DNA from: Gnomoniopsis sp. IMI 355080
Lineage: Eukaryota; Ascomycota; Sordariomycetes; Diaporthales; Gnomoniaceae
Direction of reading: 5' to 3'
Length of the DNA stretch: 64,000 nucleotides
Assembly (NCBI GenBank): GCA_027946555.1
Contig: JAPEVC010000156.1
Location: 1 to 64,000 of the forward strand
The position numbers and the translations under genes are program-made. The notes under the pieces are model-generated. The model had not been told where the DNA came from and did no database searches. It saw nothing but the letters and a program-made list of their open reading frames with translations. Within the stretch, counting starts at the first letter, position 1. Each line of letters starts with the position of its first letter. Of the stretch, positions 35,749 through 46,762 are shown in pieces.

Positions 35749-36384
35749 GTTGCAAGCGGCGTGAGGTGACGGGAGTACGTTGTGTATCGTGTACATCACT
35801 TCGTATACGCAAAACCTGAGAGGCAGCGAAGGCAATTTAAAGGCGTAGGACACGCCCGGTTTGGAAAGGAAATAGACAATGTCTTGTGTGTCAGTAAATT
35901 GGTATTTCGACAAACTCCAAACTAGATGTGTGTTTTCATACCCACAAGTTGACTGAGCTCCAGCACCAGCTGCAGCCGACTTCTGCATACTCGTGGCCTG
36001 CCCTGTCTTGGCCTCATGTTCAGGCGTTCATTTGGTGACTGACTTTGGTGAACGAACCAGTCTGCAGCAGTAGCTCGTTCATTGCAGACACCTAGGTATC
36101 TCTCAGCGACATACTATGAGGATGTCTGTCTGTATTTGTAAGCTGGGAGGGTCAGCTTACTGCTTGTCCGGGCTCTTGGCGAGTTGCGTGAACCCGAGGC
36201 GCGAGTTGGAGACGGCTTCGCTTACAAACCTTATTCATATATTTGGTGCGGTAGATGAAGGGAGGGGATGTCTACATTATTATTAGTAACGTTGGACTTT
36301 CTCACACTTTCCCTGGCGACAACTGCAAGTTTTGCGTCCCATGTTAATATTATTTCACCGAACTGACCTCCCGAGGCTGAAGTC
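35749..36384. other. Intergenic, nothing supported
   Basis: 3' flank of MAPEG and promoter of the SDR gene. ACCTAGGT lies at 36090-36097. A 173-codon antisense frame (35988-35467) overlaps MAPEG exons and is rejected. Confidence 0.4.
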
Positions 36385-37282
36385 ATGTCAAGACCTGTTC
36401 TGCTAGTATTAGGCGCAGGACCCGGTATCGGACTATTTTGTGCCAGATTATTTTCAGCAAAGGGGTATAAAGTGGCACTCACATCAAGGAGTCGAGCGGA
36501 GGGTATCGATGAGGATGGATATTTGAATATACGCCTCGACCTGGCAGATACCAAAGGAATTCAGGCCGCATTTGCCAAAGTCAGTGAATCATTAGGAATC
36601 CCGCACGTTGTCATTTTCAATGGTAAGCCACCTTTGATGTTAACAACCACCACTGAGATCTGTAACAGTTCTTAACTTCCTTCCCCAGGTTACGACCGAA
36701 GTGTGCGGGACCCTAAAGATCCTCTATCCTCCATCTCGGTCGATGGTTTCCTCCACGAAACAGCCACAAACATCGCAGGCCCACTCTTCGCAGCGCAAGA
36801 AGCAGTAAAGGGCTTCAAAGAACTGCCAGAAACCGCGTCAAGAACGTTTATCCAGACAGGCAACAAGCTCAACGTTGTTCCGGCGCCTCCTGTGCTCACA
36901 TTCGGAATGGGTAAACGTGCCGCAGCGTATATGCTTGAGTGCGCAAGCATCGCATATAAATCCGAGGGTTTCAGGTCAGTCAATCAGGGACAACCTTTTC
37001 TTTTCTTTTGGTATTGAATGGATAATCTGGGGAATGGGGAAGCTGACACAACGTACCTTTAGGTTTTATTTCGCCGATCAACGACAAAGTGACGGTGGCG
37101 CATCCGTGCCGCCTGATGGACCCGCTCATGCGAGCACATATCTCCAGTTGGCAGAGGACAAAGAGCAGAGGCCATGGTACTTTACATTTGTGAAAGACAT
37201 AGGATATGTGTCATTCGACGAAGCGGCGAACTTGGTGGACTTCAAAGGACCAGTGAAGGATTATGACAGGAGCAATTCGTAG
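36385..37282 (+). CDS. Atypical short-chain dehydrogenase (catalytic Tyr replaced by Phe)
   Basis: Exons 36385-36622, 36689-36974 and 37063-37282 (introns 66 and 88 bp) give 247 residues, normal for classical SDRs. The Rossmann start is clear: VLLVLGAGPGIGLFCARLFS. The usual YxxxK active site appears as FGMGK (LTFGMGKRAAAY), so the Lys is kept and the Tyr is Phe. The Ser normally upstream is also not obvious (TFIQTGNKLNVVP). Known SDRs need Tyr for proton transfer, so this protein may be inactive, use another acid, or act as a binding protein. Between MAPEG and GST in a detoxification-like run. Confidence 0.85.
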
Positions 37283-37980
37283 TTCCGATTCAGCCTACTT
37301 AGGTAGGTAGACATGTGGTGTCTTTCGCAGATGTTCAATCAAGTCAACTGGATATGCGAGGACGTACGCAAGTCTTTGAAAGAACTAAATGAGATATATG
37401 ATATATAACGTCCCAAGTGATTGCACGAAAAGACCCTATCGACGCTGGAATCATGGGCTCAATCCATGATCATAATTCACAGAAGACGTACAGGACGGAA
37501 ACGCTTTCCCTCATTGAATACCTAGGTAGGTAGGAGCCTGTATAAATATAGACTCTCAAGTGATTGGGTGCGAGTTGAGGACCAAATACGACTCGCTCAC
37601 GACTATGTCAGACATCCTTTGCCTTCCATAGGTGCTGTATGCTTCCTCCAGAGAGCGGAAGTTCCACCACCTCCTGGCATGAGTATTGACCCTGTTCGAA
37701 CCAAATGTCCTGGGTAGGGCGTCATAGCTGACAGTCACGCGACAGAAAAGTCGCACGGGATGAACCTCGAAATACTACCACACAGGATAAAATATATCTG
37801 ATTGGTAATTCGGACCAATTGGTCAACTTGTCAGATGGAGGCATTTGTCAAAGCAAGCCGTTTGTAAGCCCAGGCCATGTGTCAGCCCAAGCTGTTCGTT
37901 CGAGAGCGGATGCTGGTGATCAATTCTCATTCAAAAGAGTTTCGAGTTTCCCACATCCATTTCCCGTTTTGATATATGAA
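37283..37980. other. Intergenic, nothing supported
   Basis: Between the SDR and GST genes. AGGTAGGTAG steps at 37294-37304 and TACCTAGGTAGGTAGG at 37519-37534 belong to the window's TAGGTA-type repeats. No gene seen. Confidence 0.4.
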
Positions 37981-38069
37981 ATCAACATTAACATCACTTC
38001 AATAACATTCACCCCACTCCAGCAACATTCAAATCACTTCAGCAACATTCAAATCCCTTTAGCAACATG
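37981..38069 (+). repeat. 20-bp tandem repeat ending in the GST start codon
   Basis: Two close copies of AGCAACATTCAAATCACTTC (38021-38040 and 38041-38060, the latter ending CCCTTT) are preceded by two diverged copies in register (37981-38000 and 38001-38020). A fifth, partial copy begins at 38061 and reads AGCAACATG, where the repeat has ATT. The G turns it into the GST start codon at 38067-38069. The array lies in the 5' UTR or core promoter. Confidence 0.85.
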
Positions 38070-38726
38070 TCTCTCAAGCCAATCACTCTTTGGGGCCACC
38101 CCGGCGGTCCCAACCCTTGGAGGGTAGCCATGATTCTCGAGGAGCTCAACGTTCCCTTCACGCACAAGATAATGCAGCTCGAAGATATGAAGAAAGAGCC
38201 CTTCGAATCAATAAATCCCAATGGCCGTGTGCCTGCAATTGAGGACCCCAACACGGGAATCACTTTGTGGGAGTCAGGTGCCATCATATTATACCTGATC
38301 GAAACCTACGACAAGGAACACCGCATGAGCTTTTCCCCGGGCTCCAAAGAGTCCTTCGAAGCCACACAGTGGTTGTTCTACCAAGCAACCGGGCAGGGCC
38401 CGTATTTCGGACAGGCCGTGTGGTTCACCGTTTATCATCCGGAGAAGCTTCCCAGCGCTGTCGACCGCTACGTCAATGAGATTCGTCGCGTCTCCGGCGT
38501 CCTCGAGCGTGTCTTGCAGGACAAGGAGTACCTCGTTGGTGGGAGGTATAGTTTTGCCGATGTGGCATTCCTCCCGTGGTATGACATTGCGCTGCAACTC
38601 TTCGGTGAGAGGATCAAAGTCGACACGGACTTTCCCAACCTCAACGCTTGGTTGGAGCGCAGCAAGGCACGTCCGGCCATTACCAAGACTCTCCAAGATC
38701 GAGCTGAGACTATGGCAAACAAATGA
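38067..38726 (+). CDS. Glutathione S-transferase (Ure2p/fungal GST type)
   Basis: A 219-residue intronless protein. The thioredoxin-like N-terminal domain begins ITLWGHPGGPNPWRVAMILE, with the glutathione-binding NPNGRVPAIED and the SNAIL-like ESGAIILYLIETYD. The all-helical C-terminal domain has FQATG-type residues (YQATGQGPYFGQAVWF) and the N-capping SFADVAFLPW. This is the common fungal class that conjugates glutathione to xenobiotics or reduces peroxides in the cytosol. It lies upstream of an MFS exporter and downstream of an SDR and a MAPEG gene, all on the same strand, suggesting but not proving a detoxification module. Confidence 0.93.
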   Translation: MSLKPITLWGHPGGPNPWRVAMILEELNVPFTHKIMQLEDMKKEPFESINPNGRVPAIEDPNTGITLWESGAIILYLIETYDKEHRMSFSPGSKESFEATQWLFYQATGQGPYFGQAVWFTVYHPEKLPSAVDRYVNEIRRVSGVLERVLQDKEYLVGGRYSFADVAFLPWYDIALQLFGERIKVDTDFPNLNAWLERSKARPAITKTLQDRAETMANK

Positions 38727-39851
38727 GTGGTGGGAATTCATGCCCACCTAGGTATGAAGTCATTCCTGGCAGTTGAGCAGATCGGTGGTTGTTGTAATTG
38801 AGATAGCAAATGTAATCCATGAATGATCGTTTTGGAGTTCCAGTATACTGATACGTGACCCATTCGAATCCGAAAAACGAGTCAGAGCTATAGCTGGCCA
38901 GGAGTGTACTTCATTATCAAGCTAGTGGCACAGTATTCACCTACATTGTCATCTCCGTAGACTTTAACTGACCAAACAAGGATGAAAGTAGTGTACTCGG
39001 GGTTTTTCGAATGAATCGATCGTACCGTACCTCTAACTTTAGATAGATTTTCAACTAGAGCCAGGGGATAATCCGATATCTCGAGATTTGAGGCGCACAT
39101 TCGAGAAGGCCATGTATACTTTTGAGAGTCCAGACGGAGGACATTACCTAGGTGTGGACCGAGCAACGGGATCGTTCTAATTATGGACACACATGGCCCG
39201 CGAATGCGCAACCTTTGTTTTAGTCCCGGTTCAACTTATTTGTAAGGTATCCGACAGAGAGGTTCTCCCAGCCTCCCCATCCGATGCTTGTACAAAGTCG
39301 CGCTAAAAATAAGGGTCCAAGGCCAAAACGTCATAGAGTTGCGGCTCTGTATCTAAAAGCCGCTGAAATGAACAAATTGGAATTATTTACTCTACGTCAC
39401 CGAGTCACTAAGAAAAGTACCTTCGGGACGTGCCCACGCCCAGGAAGCAATGTTCCGGCCCTAATCTCGGGCACGGAGAGAAACTTGCCAACGATTGCCT
39501 CGCGTCTTTAGATGTGCAAATGTTCCGAGCCGGACAGATCGGACTTTTAGACCTGGCACACAATACCGGTCGCACCAAATGTAATTCGGCCTTAAAGTAA
39601 GTATCTATGACGAGCGGTTTGTATGGAGGGCAACACTACGATGTGATGTCTCCTTAAAAGATGCGATCGTGTTTTTCTTAATTATCTGTACCACAAGACT
39701 GTTCTTCATCATGTGCTTTTAGACAATACTGATCTGCGTGGAGTCTTCAAAAATCTGGGCCTTAACCATACCACCTCATCACAATAGGGCATTGGGCAAT
39801 TCAATTTGGCGGACCAGAATTCTTGTCTCGGACCAAGTTTAAACCGCCAGC
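38727..39851. other. Intergenic, nothing supported
   Basis: About 1.1 kb between GST and the MFS gene. ACCTAGGT occurs at 38746-38753 and 39146-39153. Short frames show no motif. Confidence 0.4.
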
Positions 39852-41692
39852 ATGGTACATCTCATTCGCGACTCGTTTTTTGGCCATTTCCTTCGCCTTG
39901 CAACCAATGGCAGAGTCTTGCAGTATCCAGAGGAGCTCGACCCGTCAATATGGCAGCGATATATCAATCAAGAAAAGTCGGCGAACCTCACCGCATATGG
40001 CAAGACTGAGGCCGAAGACCGCGAATCAAAGGATTCCCTTGGAGACAGTTCCCTTGGAGACAGTGGCAGCCCGACGCGGACTCCTTCTTCAGAACACGAT
40101 GCATCACCAAGCGACGCTGAGGGAAGGCAACATCACCAGCATGCGCCGCTGCCGAATGAGGACTCAAACCATCGCCACGTTGACGCTGAGAAGGGGCGTG
40201 ACGTTTACCTCGTCGATTGGTATGGGCCAGATGATCCAGAAGTATGTCTTTGATGCTTTCAAATATGCTCCCCATCAACCTCCCTTCATTTTGCAAAATT
40301 GTTACTCACCAAACCAAATAGAATCCTCAGAACTGGTCACACCCAAAGAAATTCTTCGTCACGTTCGAGATCTGCTTCCTCACATTCAGTGTCTATATCG
40401 GCAGCGCCATCTTCTCCGCCGGCATCACAGATGTAGAACTCGTCTTTGGCGTCTCTCAAGTCGCTGCGACCCTCGGATTGACCCTATTTGTCGCCGGGTA
40501 CGCGCTGGGTCCTATGTTCTGGGCACCGCTTTCCGAAATCCCCCAGTTTGGCCGAAACCCCGTCTATATTCTCACCCTCGCCCTTTTTGTCGTGCTCCAG
40601 GTACCGACTGCGCTAGCTGTAAACTTTGGCATGCTTCTCGCGTTCCGATTTCTCACGGGCTTTATTGGCAGTCCTTCCCTCGCCACCGGCGGTGCGAGCA
40701 TTGGAGACATGTACACACCCGCCAAGAGAACTTACGGACTTGCCGTTTGGGGCATTGGTGCGGTTTGCGGTCCAACCTTGGGGCCCCTCGTTGGCGGTTT
40801 TGCAGTGGAGGCAAAGGGATGGCAATGGACGATATGGGAACTCATGTGGCTGTCCGGCTTTTGCCTGGCAGTTCTGGTCTTCTTTCTCCCGGAGACATCG
40901 TCGGCAAACATCCTGTACCGGCGTGCTCGACGCCTGCGAAAGCTGACGGGCAACGACAAGCTGATCAGTGAGCCGGAACTTGTTGGACAAGACATGACTG
41001 GAAAAGACATCGTAATGATGGCGTTAGTCCGTCCATTCAGCTTGCTTGTCACGGAACCGATCGTGCTTGCGCTGGACCTATACATCGCTCTCATCTATGG
41101 GCTACTGTACATCTGGTTCGAAAGCTTTCCCATCGTATTTATTGAGATCTATGGTTTCACCTTGGGGGAGCTGGGCTTGGCGTACCTTGGCATACTTACT
41201 GGCATCTTTGTGGTGGCCCCGTGTCTATTCTGGTATCAATACCGTTACATCGAGCCCAAGTTCAACGACAAGGGCGACATTTCGCCGGAATGGCGTCTGC
41301 CTCCAGCGTTTGTGGGATCCTTCGCAATTCCGCTTTGCTTGTTTTGGTTTGGCTGGACGAGTCGGCCGGACATCCACTGGATTGTGCCTATCATTGGCAC
41401 GGGCTGGTTCAGCGTAGGGGCTTTTTTGCTCTTTAATTCAGTGCTGAACTATCTGTCGGATGCGTATCCTGATTATCAGGCCAGTGTCCTTGCTGGAAAC
41501 GACTTTCTCAGGAGTTGTGTAGGGGCCGGATTTCCCCTATTCGCGAACGCCATGTATACAAAGCTGGGAGTCAACTGGGCGAGTTCGTTGCTAGGCTTTC
41601 TAAGCATTGCGTTCATACCGATACCGTTTGTGCTGTTCAAGTACGGTCATTGGTTGAGGATGAAGAGCAAGCACGCGAGACATGATATCTAG
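39852..41692 (+). CDS. MFS drug/polyamine exporter, DHA1 family (12 TM)
   Basis: Exons 39852-40241 and 40322-41692 (80-bp GTATGT...AATAG intron, phase 0) give 586 residues. The cytosolic N-terminus (FGHFLRLATNGRVLQYPEE) is followed by an acidic, Ser-rich stretch with a short internal repeat (SLGDSSLGDS), and then the DHA1 entry motif DDPENPQNW made by splicing. Helix hallmarks include APLSEIPQFGRNPVY (motif A-like), LTGFIGSPSLATGGASIGDMY and GPTLGPLVGGF (motif C). This group includes Flu1/Tpo-type exporters of azoles, polyamines and toxins at the plasma membrane. The substrate is not predictable. Downstream of GST on the same strand. Confidence 0.93.
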
Positions 41693-43213
41693 AAGGATGA
41701 AAAGATGGGTTTAGGAGTAAATGAAGGAGTGGCAAGATTAGAATACTCAGCTTAGTAAATGATTCATGGTTTGTAGAATATTTTCATTGGAATTGTTCGT
41801 CTCATCAAATCAATACCATGGAGGGAGAGGTGAGTCCGAATGGCGGTAATAATGCTACAAGAATTCGACCACCGCAGTGATGGTGTCGTGATATCCCACC
41901 TGCATAGCACACATAAACTTGAGCTGCATTTTAGCATTGACCGGGGAAATAGTTCGACAATTGGCAAAGCAAGTAAGCTCCAGATCCGTAGCCTAGAAAA
42001 GTAAATTTTGCAAATTGCTCTTTACACTGATGATAGAACTGTGTCATGCTTGAGTCCGAGTCAATACCCGAGTGCCAACTGTATCACGCCCTGCTTTGTG
42101 TCATTCCAAGATGTAACAGGCATGACTTGGGCCCCTTTTCTTCACAGTGAGCAAATTGACTAACAGAAGCAAGACGACTAGAAACTGTATTCGATTGGAT
42201 TTTGAACAAACTATCGTGGTGAGTTCGTCCGTCGGTTCAAAAGGCGATTACGAGTGGGTTCGATTGTCAAGGACCGAGGGCCAGCTAGAACATATGCATG
42301 GGCTCGGCGCGATGTTGATTGAGTTCAGTAGTGAAAACAACTAGCTTCTAGAATTGACTCATTCTGACCTCTATAGCTGGTCTCCTTGTAAGCCCGCAAT
42401 CTCGTGATGCATACCTAGGTAGAGACTTGCCATAGCCCCATTGGCAGAACTTCCCAATGGCGCCTTGTTCACGAACGAAGTATTTGACTCAAAGCAACAG
42501 AAAAACCCCGATCAAGCCCATAATCTACTCAATCGCAACTATTACTTTGTTTTGATGTATTGAACTCTAGCGCCTCAACCAGGGCTAACAAGTACCACGC
42601 ACAAAACTACAACTCAAGAATCCGGTCACGAATATTGTCCCAGATAGAGCAGCTTCATAGCTGCAATGCTATTTTTTTTAACGGGAACTTGAAATAGATC
42701 CGGTGCAACATGTGACATCAAAATGTCAAGATATACTCGTAAATAAGTGATGCATTGTGGGCTTCTTGCTCGTGTCGCACTATTCTTACCTGTGGAAGAC
42801 ATGAGATGCCTTGGCGCAACGAGAGGTGGCCCCTTACCCCTTGTGTCAGATCCGAGACATTGAGCAGTAGGACATATCTCTGAACTCTATTCAGCCCGGG
42901 GCTTGCAAGACAACGGCAAAGAATCTGCTCGGGAAATGGGTTGTACACCGTATTGCTGTTCGTGATTGACTCTCAGCACGCTTCAAGATGAGTTCTGATA
43001 TAAAAGGCAAGGAGGCTTCCCTTCCCAACATATTGTTCGGACCTCTCAGGCAGCAACTGGACCTGGTCGTTCATTTTTTCCCCCCGCAGTCTTTACCAAA
43101 ACAAGTGTAATATTCTTTCGCTTCTTTGTGCCGGCACACTCTCATTACCACTACTCCACTACACAATCTCCCATTCAGTCCCTCCGTGAAGGCACACTTT
43201 TCAATCCGTCAAG
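41693..43213. other. Intergenic, nothing supported
   Basis: About 1.5 kb. An ACCTAGGT palindrome lies at 42413-42420. Pyrimidine-rich DNA (CTCATTACCACTACTCC and similar, about 43140-43200) precedes the next gene and is typical of a fungal 5' UTR. No gene or RNA seen. Confidence 0.4.
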
Positions 43214-44764
43214 ATGAAGTTCTCAGCCTCTGCCGCCTTTTTGACTCTCCTGGTCACTGCACAGGCAGGTCCAGTCATGCGCATTCGTGATGATGATGCG
43301 CTTGAGTTTCGGAGCATTGCAGACCTACTTGGTATGTTATCCAGTCGTAACGATAGAAACATGCCATTGACATTTCCAACCAGGTACTCGCTCAACTCAA
43401 GGTGAAAACAACAAAAACGAAGCAGCAACAGTTGTCACTTCTGCTGCAGCCCCGGAGACGGGAGGAGCTGGCAACAAGGAAACTAAGAATGCCGCCCAGG
43501 GTGCTGAAGGGGCCCAGAAGGCTTCTGAAAAGCAAGCCAACGCCAACGACAAGGTTGCAGGGGAAGCGGCCACAGCTGATAAGGAGGCTGCTGCGGCTGC
43601 CCCAGCGGATCCAGCTACTGCTCTTCAAGGAGCGTCCGATGCTCTGAAAGTGGCCAGTACTGCAGTTGATCAGGCTCTCACAAACTTGAGAGCGACGGGC
43701 AGCGCGGGTGGTGCTAAAAACGCGAACCAGACTGCTACAGAAGGAGCTCAGGCTGTTGACAATAAGGGTGCTGCAGAGACAGGTAACAAGGGCGCTGCAA
43801 AGGGCGCGGCCAAAAATGCCACTGAATCAGGTGCCGCCACGGGCGCGGCCACAGGAGCTCTCACAAAAGCAGCTGGTGGCGCCGTAGTGGCCAAGACAGC
43901 GGATGGCTTGCTGTTGCCGGACGGACGTATCGGGCAGAACGTTGTTGAGACGGACTTCAATGTGGTCGCTTCTGTGTTCAAGTCAGCCGTTGTCAAAGGC
44001 GAAGGTCTAGTATTCAGTGACATTGTCACTTTCCCGGGTACAACACCATCCATCTTCGACGCGGCGGGCAACACCAAAGCCTTTGAGATCAGCATCAACG
44101 ACTCGTCCATCTTCACCCCACAGGGTGGGGAGCCCCAGACGCAATTTCGTCGGGCGGATCTCCTCCCATCCATCATCTCGACAGCCCAAAACTCGTCCAC
44201 AACTGGTAAACGGACCATGCATTTCAGTATCCAGCAGGACCCGGCCAAGCCGCTTGCCTTGACGACCAATGAGTATCAACTTGCATTCCTCGAGACGGCC
44301 GACTTTGAGTCTCGCACATTTGATGTCCGCGTCGGTACGGGCACAACCGGCCCCAGCCTGGACGGCACGAACATTGTGGTGTTTGGCAGATCGGGGGACG
44401 CCATCAAGGAAATGTTTGTTGCACCATTTTCCGCAGACCTCCAGAACTTCGCAGTTACGCTCGATTTTGATCAGAAGTAAGTCATGCCAAGCTATGTTGA
44501 CGCGACGATGCCATATGCCTATGATACTAACGAAATGTTCTCGAATCAAGCACAATGCAGGTCTTCCACTCAACCGGCGCCACTCCTCTCGCCCAAGTTA
44601 GCGAAGTCGTTGCGAATGACAACTCTGGTGATGGTGAATACCACTTCGCTCTGCTCAAGCTGGCTGACGCGCAGGGCCAGCAGGCGGCCGGCATCAATGA
44701 AGGGATGATCTTCAGCGGTATTTTCATGGAGGACTCCAGCGATGGTACGGTAACGCTTCAGTAA
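43214..44764 (+). CDS. Secreted GH131-like beta-glucanase with Ala/Asn/Gly-rich spacer
   Basis: Exons 43214-43331, 43384-44476 and 44551-44764 (introns 52 and 74 bp) give 474 residues. A signal peptide (MKFSASAAFLTLLVTAQAG) is followed by a low-complexity spacer of about 170 residues, rich in Ala, Lys, Glu, Gly and Asn (for example NKGAAKGAAKNATES), probably extended. From about residue 215 comes a globular domain resembling GH131: LPDGRIGQNVVETDF, EISINDSSIFTP, FRRADLLP, MHFSIQQDP, YQLAFLETADF, and C-terminal AVTLDFDQNTMQVFHS. GH131 enzymes cleave beta-1,3/1,6 or beta-1,4 glucans; the spacer at the N-terminal side is unusual. The family call is by motif memory. Confidence 0.75.
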
Positions 44765-45244
44765 ACGGGTCGCGATGGAACGGAAAGTCCGGAATGTCGT
44801 CAATTGTTTTGATCGCGTCTTCCAATAGGCGTGACAAGTATCGGCTTATGCTACCTCGACGTTTGCAGCACCTGCGCGCCGGTGAAAGTAGAGGCTGGGA
44901 GACCTCAAGTCACTCAAGCCGTTTATTGAGCGTTTCCCTCTTGCCCTAGTACAGTTTTACGTCGTCCAAAGGAAGTCGTAGAGCTTAATATAGTCATGAA
45001 AGGCAGCTCCAGAGTTAATGCAATACCCCGGACGCCGTCGATGATGTAAGGTTTTAGGTTGAGGCTCTGCGGAGCGCACAGATGGTCCATAATAAATCGC
45101 CCCGCTTCAACCGACGCGGCGACGTCCTCCCTGAAATCAAGTCAGGACCACTTGCAACATGTCAACGATCTGCTAGACATGCAAAAAGGTCAAAAAAAGG
45201 TCAGAATTTTATATTGATTCGACAACCGAAACGTTGCAGTGAAA
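44765..45244. other. Intergenic, nothing recognised
   Basis: Between the GH131-like gene and the NAD(P)-binding protein gene. No motif seen. Confidence 0.4.
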
Positions 45245-46024
45245 ATGCCCGTTGCTCTCATTGTAGGCGGCCACGGCCAAGTCGCCCAACACATCACCAA
45301 GCAGCTTGTCGCCGCAAAGGAACCAGCAACCTTCACAGTACACAGTCTCATCCGGAATCCGGATCAAGCCCCGGAGATCGAGAAGCTTGGGGCCTTCCCT
45401 GTCGTCCAAGATGTTGAGAAGTCATCCGTACCGGAGCTACTCAATGTACTGAGCCGAGTGAAACCTGCGGTGGTCATTTGGGCAGCCGGGGCGGGGTACC
45501 AGTCAACACCGGATCGCATCGATGCCGTCGATCATCAGGGTGCTGTCAAAATATTCGATGCGCTGGCCATAGCGTCGAATGCTGGCGAGTGCGGCAACAG
45601 ACTTATCAGCATCAGTGCCCTGGACATTAGGGATCGTGAGAACAAGCCTGTCCCAGACTGGTACAATGACGATGACAAGCAACGAAGCGAAATGATATGG
45701 AAAGGCATCGGTCACTTCTTGGAGGCCAAGTTCAAAGCAGACAAAGAGCTGAGGACGGGCAATGACAAGCGTGGCTTGGAGTACACCATGGTCAGACCAG
45801 GCGGCCTCAGCAATGAGCCAGGAGTGGAGATTGTAAACGCCGGAAAGGTCCACCTGGGCCAGATGGTCACCAGAGAAGATATAGCAAGGGTTGTCGTGGC
45901 AAGCATCAATAATCCCAAGACCATTGGTCTCGCATTCGACGTCGTCGGTGGGCAAACCCCGGTTGAGGATGCGGTGAACGAGGTGGGGGTAAACCAGGTC
46001 GATACTTTTGAGGGATACTATTAG
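45245..46024 (+). CDS. NAD(P)-binding Rossmann protein, atypical SDR (YMR090W/NmrA-like)
   Basis: A single-exon protein of 259 residues. It begins MPVALIVGGHGQVAQHI, a Gly-rich dinucleotide loop of the atypical SDR type (GGxGQVA), followed by SLIRNPDQAPEIEKLG, an NADP-type basic residue after strand 2. Later motifs are VIWAAGAG, ISALDIRD and the atypical SDR signature YTMVRPGGLSNEP, ending with TREDIARVVVASI. Such proteins act as NAD(P) sensors or small oxidoreductases; no reaction can be assigned. I chose ATG at 45245; a GTG codon two codons upstream is not a likely start. Confidence 0.88.
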   Translation: MPVALIVGGHGQVAQHITKQLVAAKEPATFTVHSLIRNPDQAPEIEKLGAFPVVQDVEKSSVPELLNVLSRVKPAVVIWAAGAGYQSTPDRIDAVDHQGAVKIFDALAIASNAGECGNRLISISALDIRDRENKPVPDWYNDDDKQRSEMIWKGIGHFLEAKFKADKELRTGNDKRGLEYTMVRPGGLSNEPGVEIVNAGKVHLGQMVTREDIARVVVASINNPKTIGLAFDVVGGQTPVEDAVNEVGVNQVDTFEGYY

Positions 46025-46762
46025 GCTCAGGCCGCGAGGTCAAACTCGACCATGGGTCAGGGGCATGTACGGAGGAAGACGTGTGTTCTTCTTGCGCCAG
46101 ATATGAGTTACACGCATGGTGAAGAGGAGTGTGTGACCCGTCCCGGACGATGGGGCTATTATGCTGTATTCATGCGCTTGGCCCCTACCAATCTAGATAG
46201 GTACATACTTGGTATCCCACATAGTCATCCTGCAGCCGAAAATGGGAAAGCTCATATAGGCCAGGCTAGGCTATCGTGCTATAGTAAATATACCTAGGTA
46301 TTCGTAATTAGGAGACAAGCCAGGCTTCCAATCCTGGCTTTTTCTTCGAAGCAGCTACTTTGTGAGAAGCCTGGAAGGAGATCCTGAACAGTTCTAGCAA
46401 GCAAAACGAGTGCAAGTCAATGAAATTAGGTGGATAGTACCCCAACAAAACCCTTGCTTGAATCATGTTCTCATGACACTCCTACAAGGTGGACGAGATT
46501 GGGGAAGATGCTACTATACTGCTACAATTGGCTGGGCAAGTCATAGTTCGTGTGCGGGGATCCGGCATTTCTTTGCCTGCTACTCCTATATGTGCGGCGG
46601 CGATATGAAATTATCCCGGTAGCGGTTGTATTTTTTCTACCGTGCAATTGACGTATATCGCAATCATTCTCAAATACCGCCTCAGTACTTCTCGAGCGAA
46701 AGTCTTTAGTATATTCCAAGGTTCTCAACTTATCTTCACGTATTTTCATCACCTTCCCCAAG
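46025..46762. other. Intergenic, nothing supported
   Basis: About 0.7 kb. ACCTAGGT lies at 46292-46299, soon followed by a short inverted repeat (AAGCCAGGCTTCCAATCCTGGCTT at about 46317-46340) that could form a hairpin, possibly a terminator-like fold for the preceding gene. Confidence 0.4.

Noticed and set aside
35467..35988. 173-codon minus-strand frame
   Set aside because: It is antisense to MAPEG exons 2-3, whose protein is conserved.
38851..38880. tRNA T-arm-like sequence near CCATTCGAATCC
   Set aside because: No matching acceptor stem or anticodon arm at the right distance. I found no tRNA elsewhere in the window by eye.
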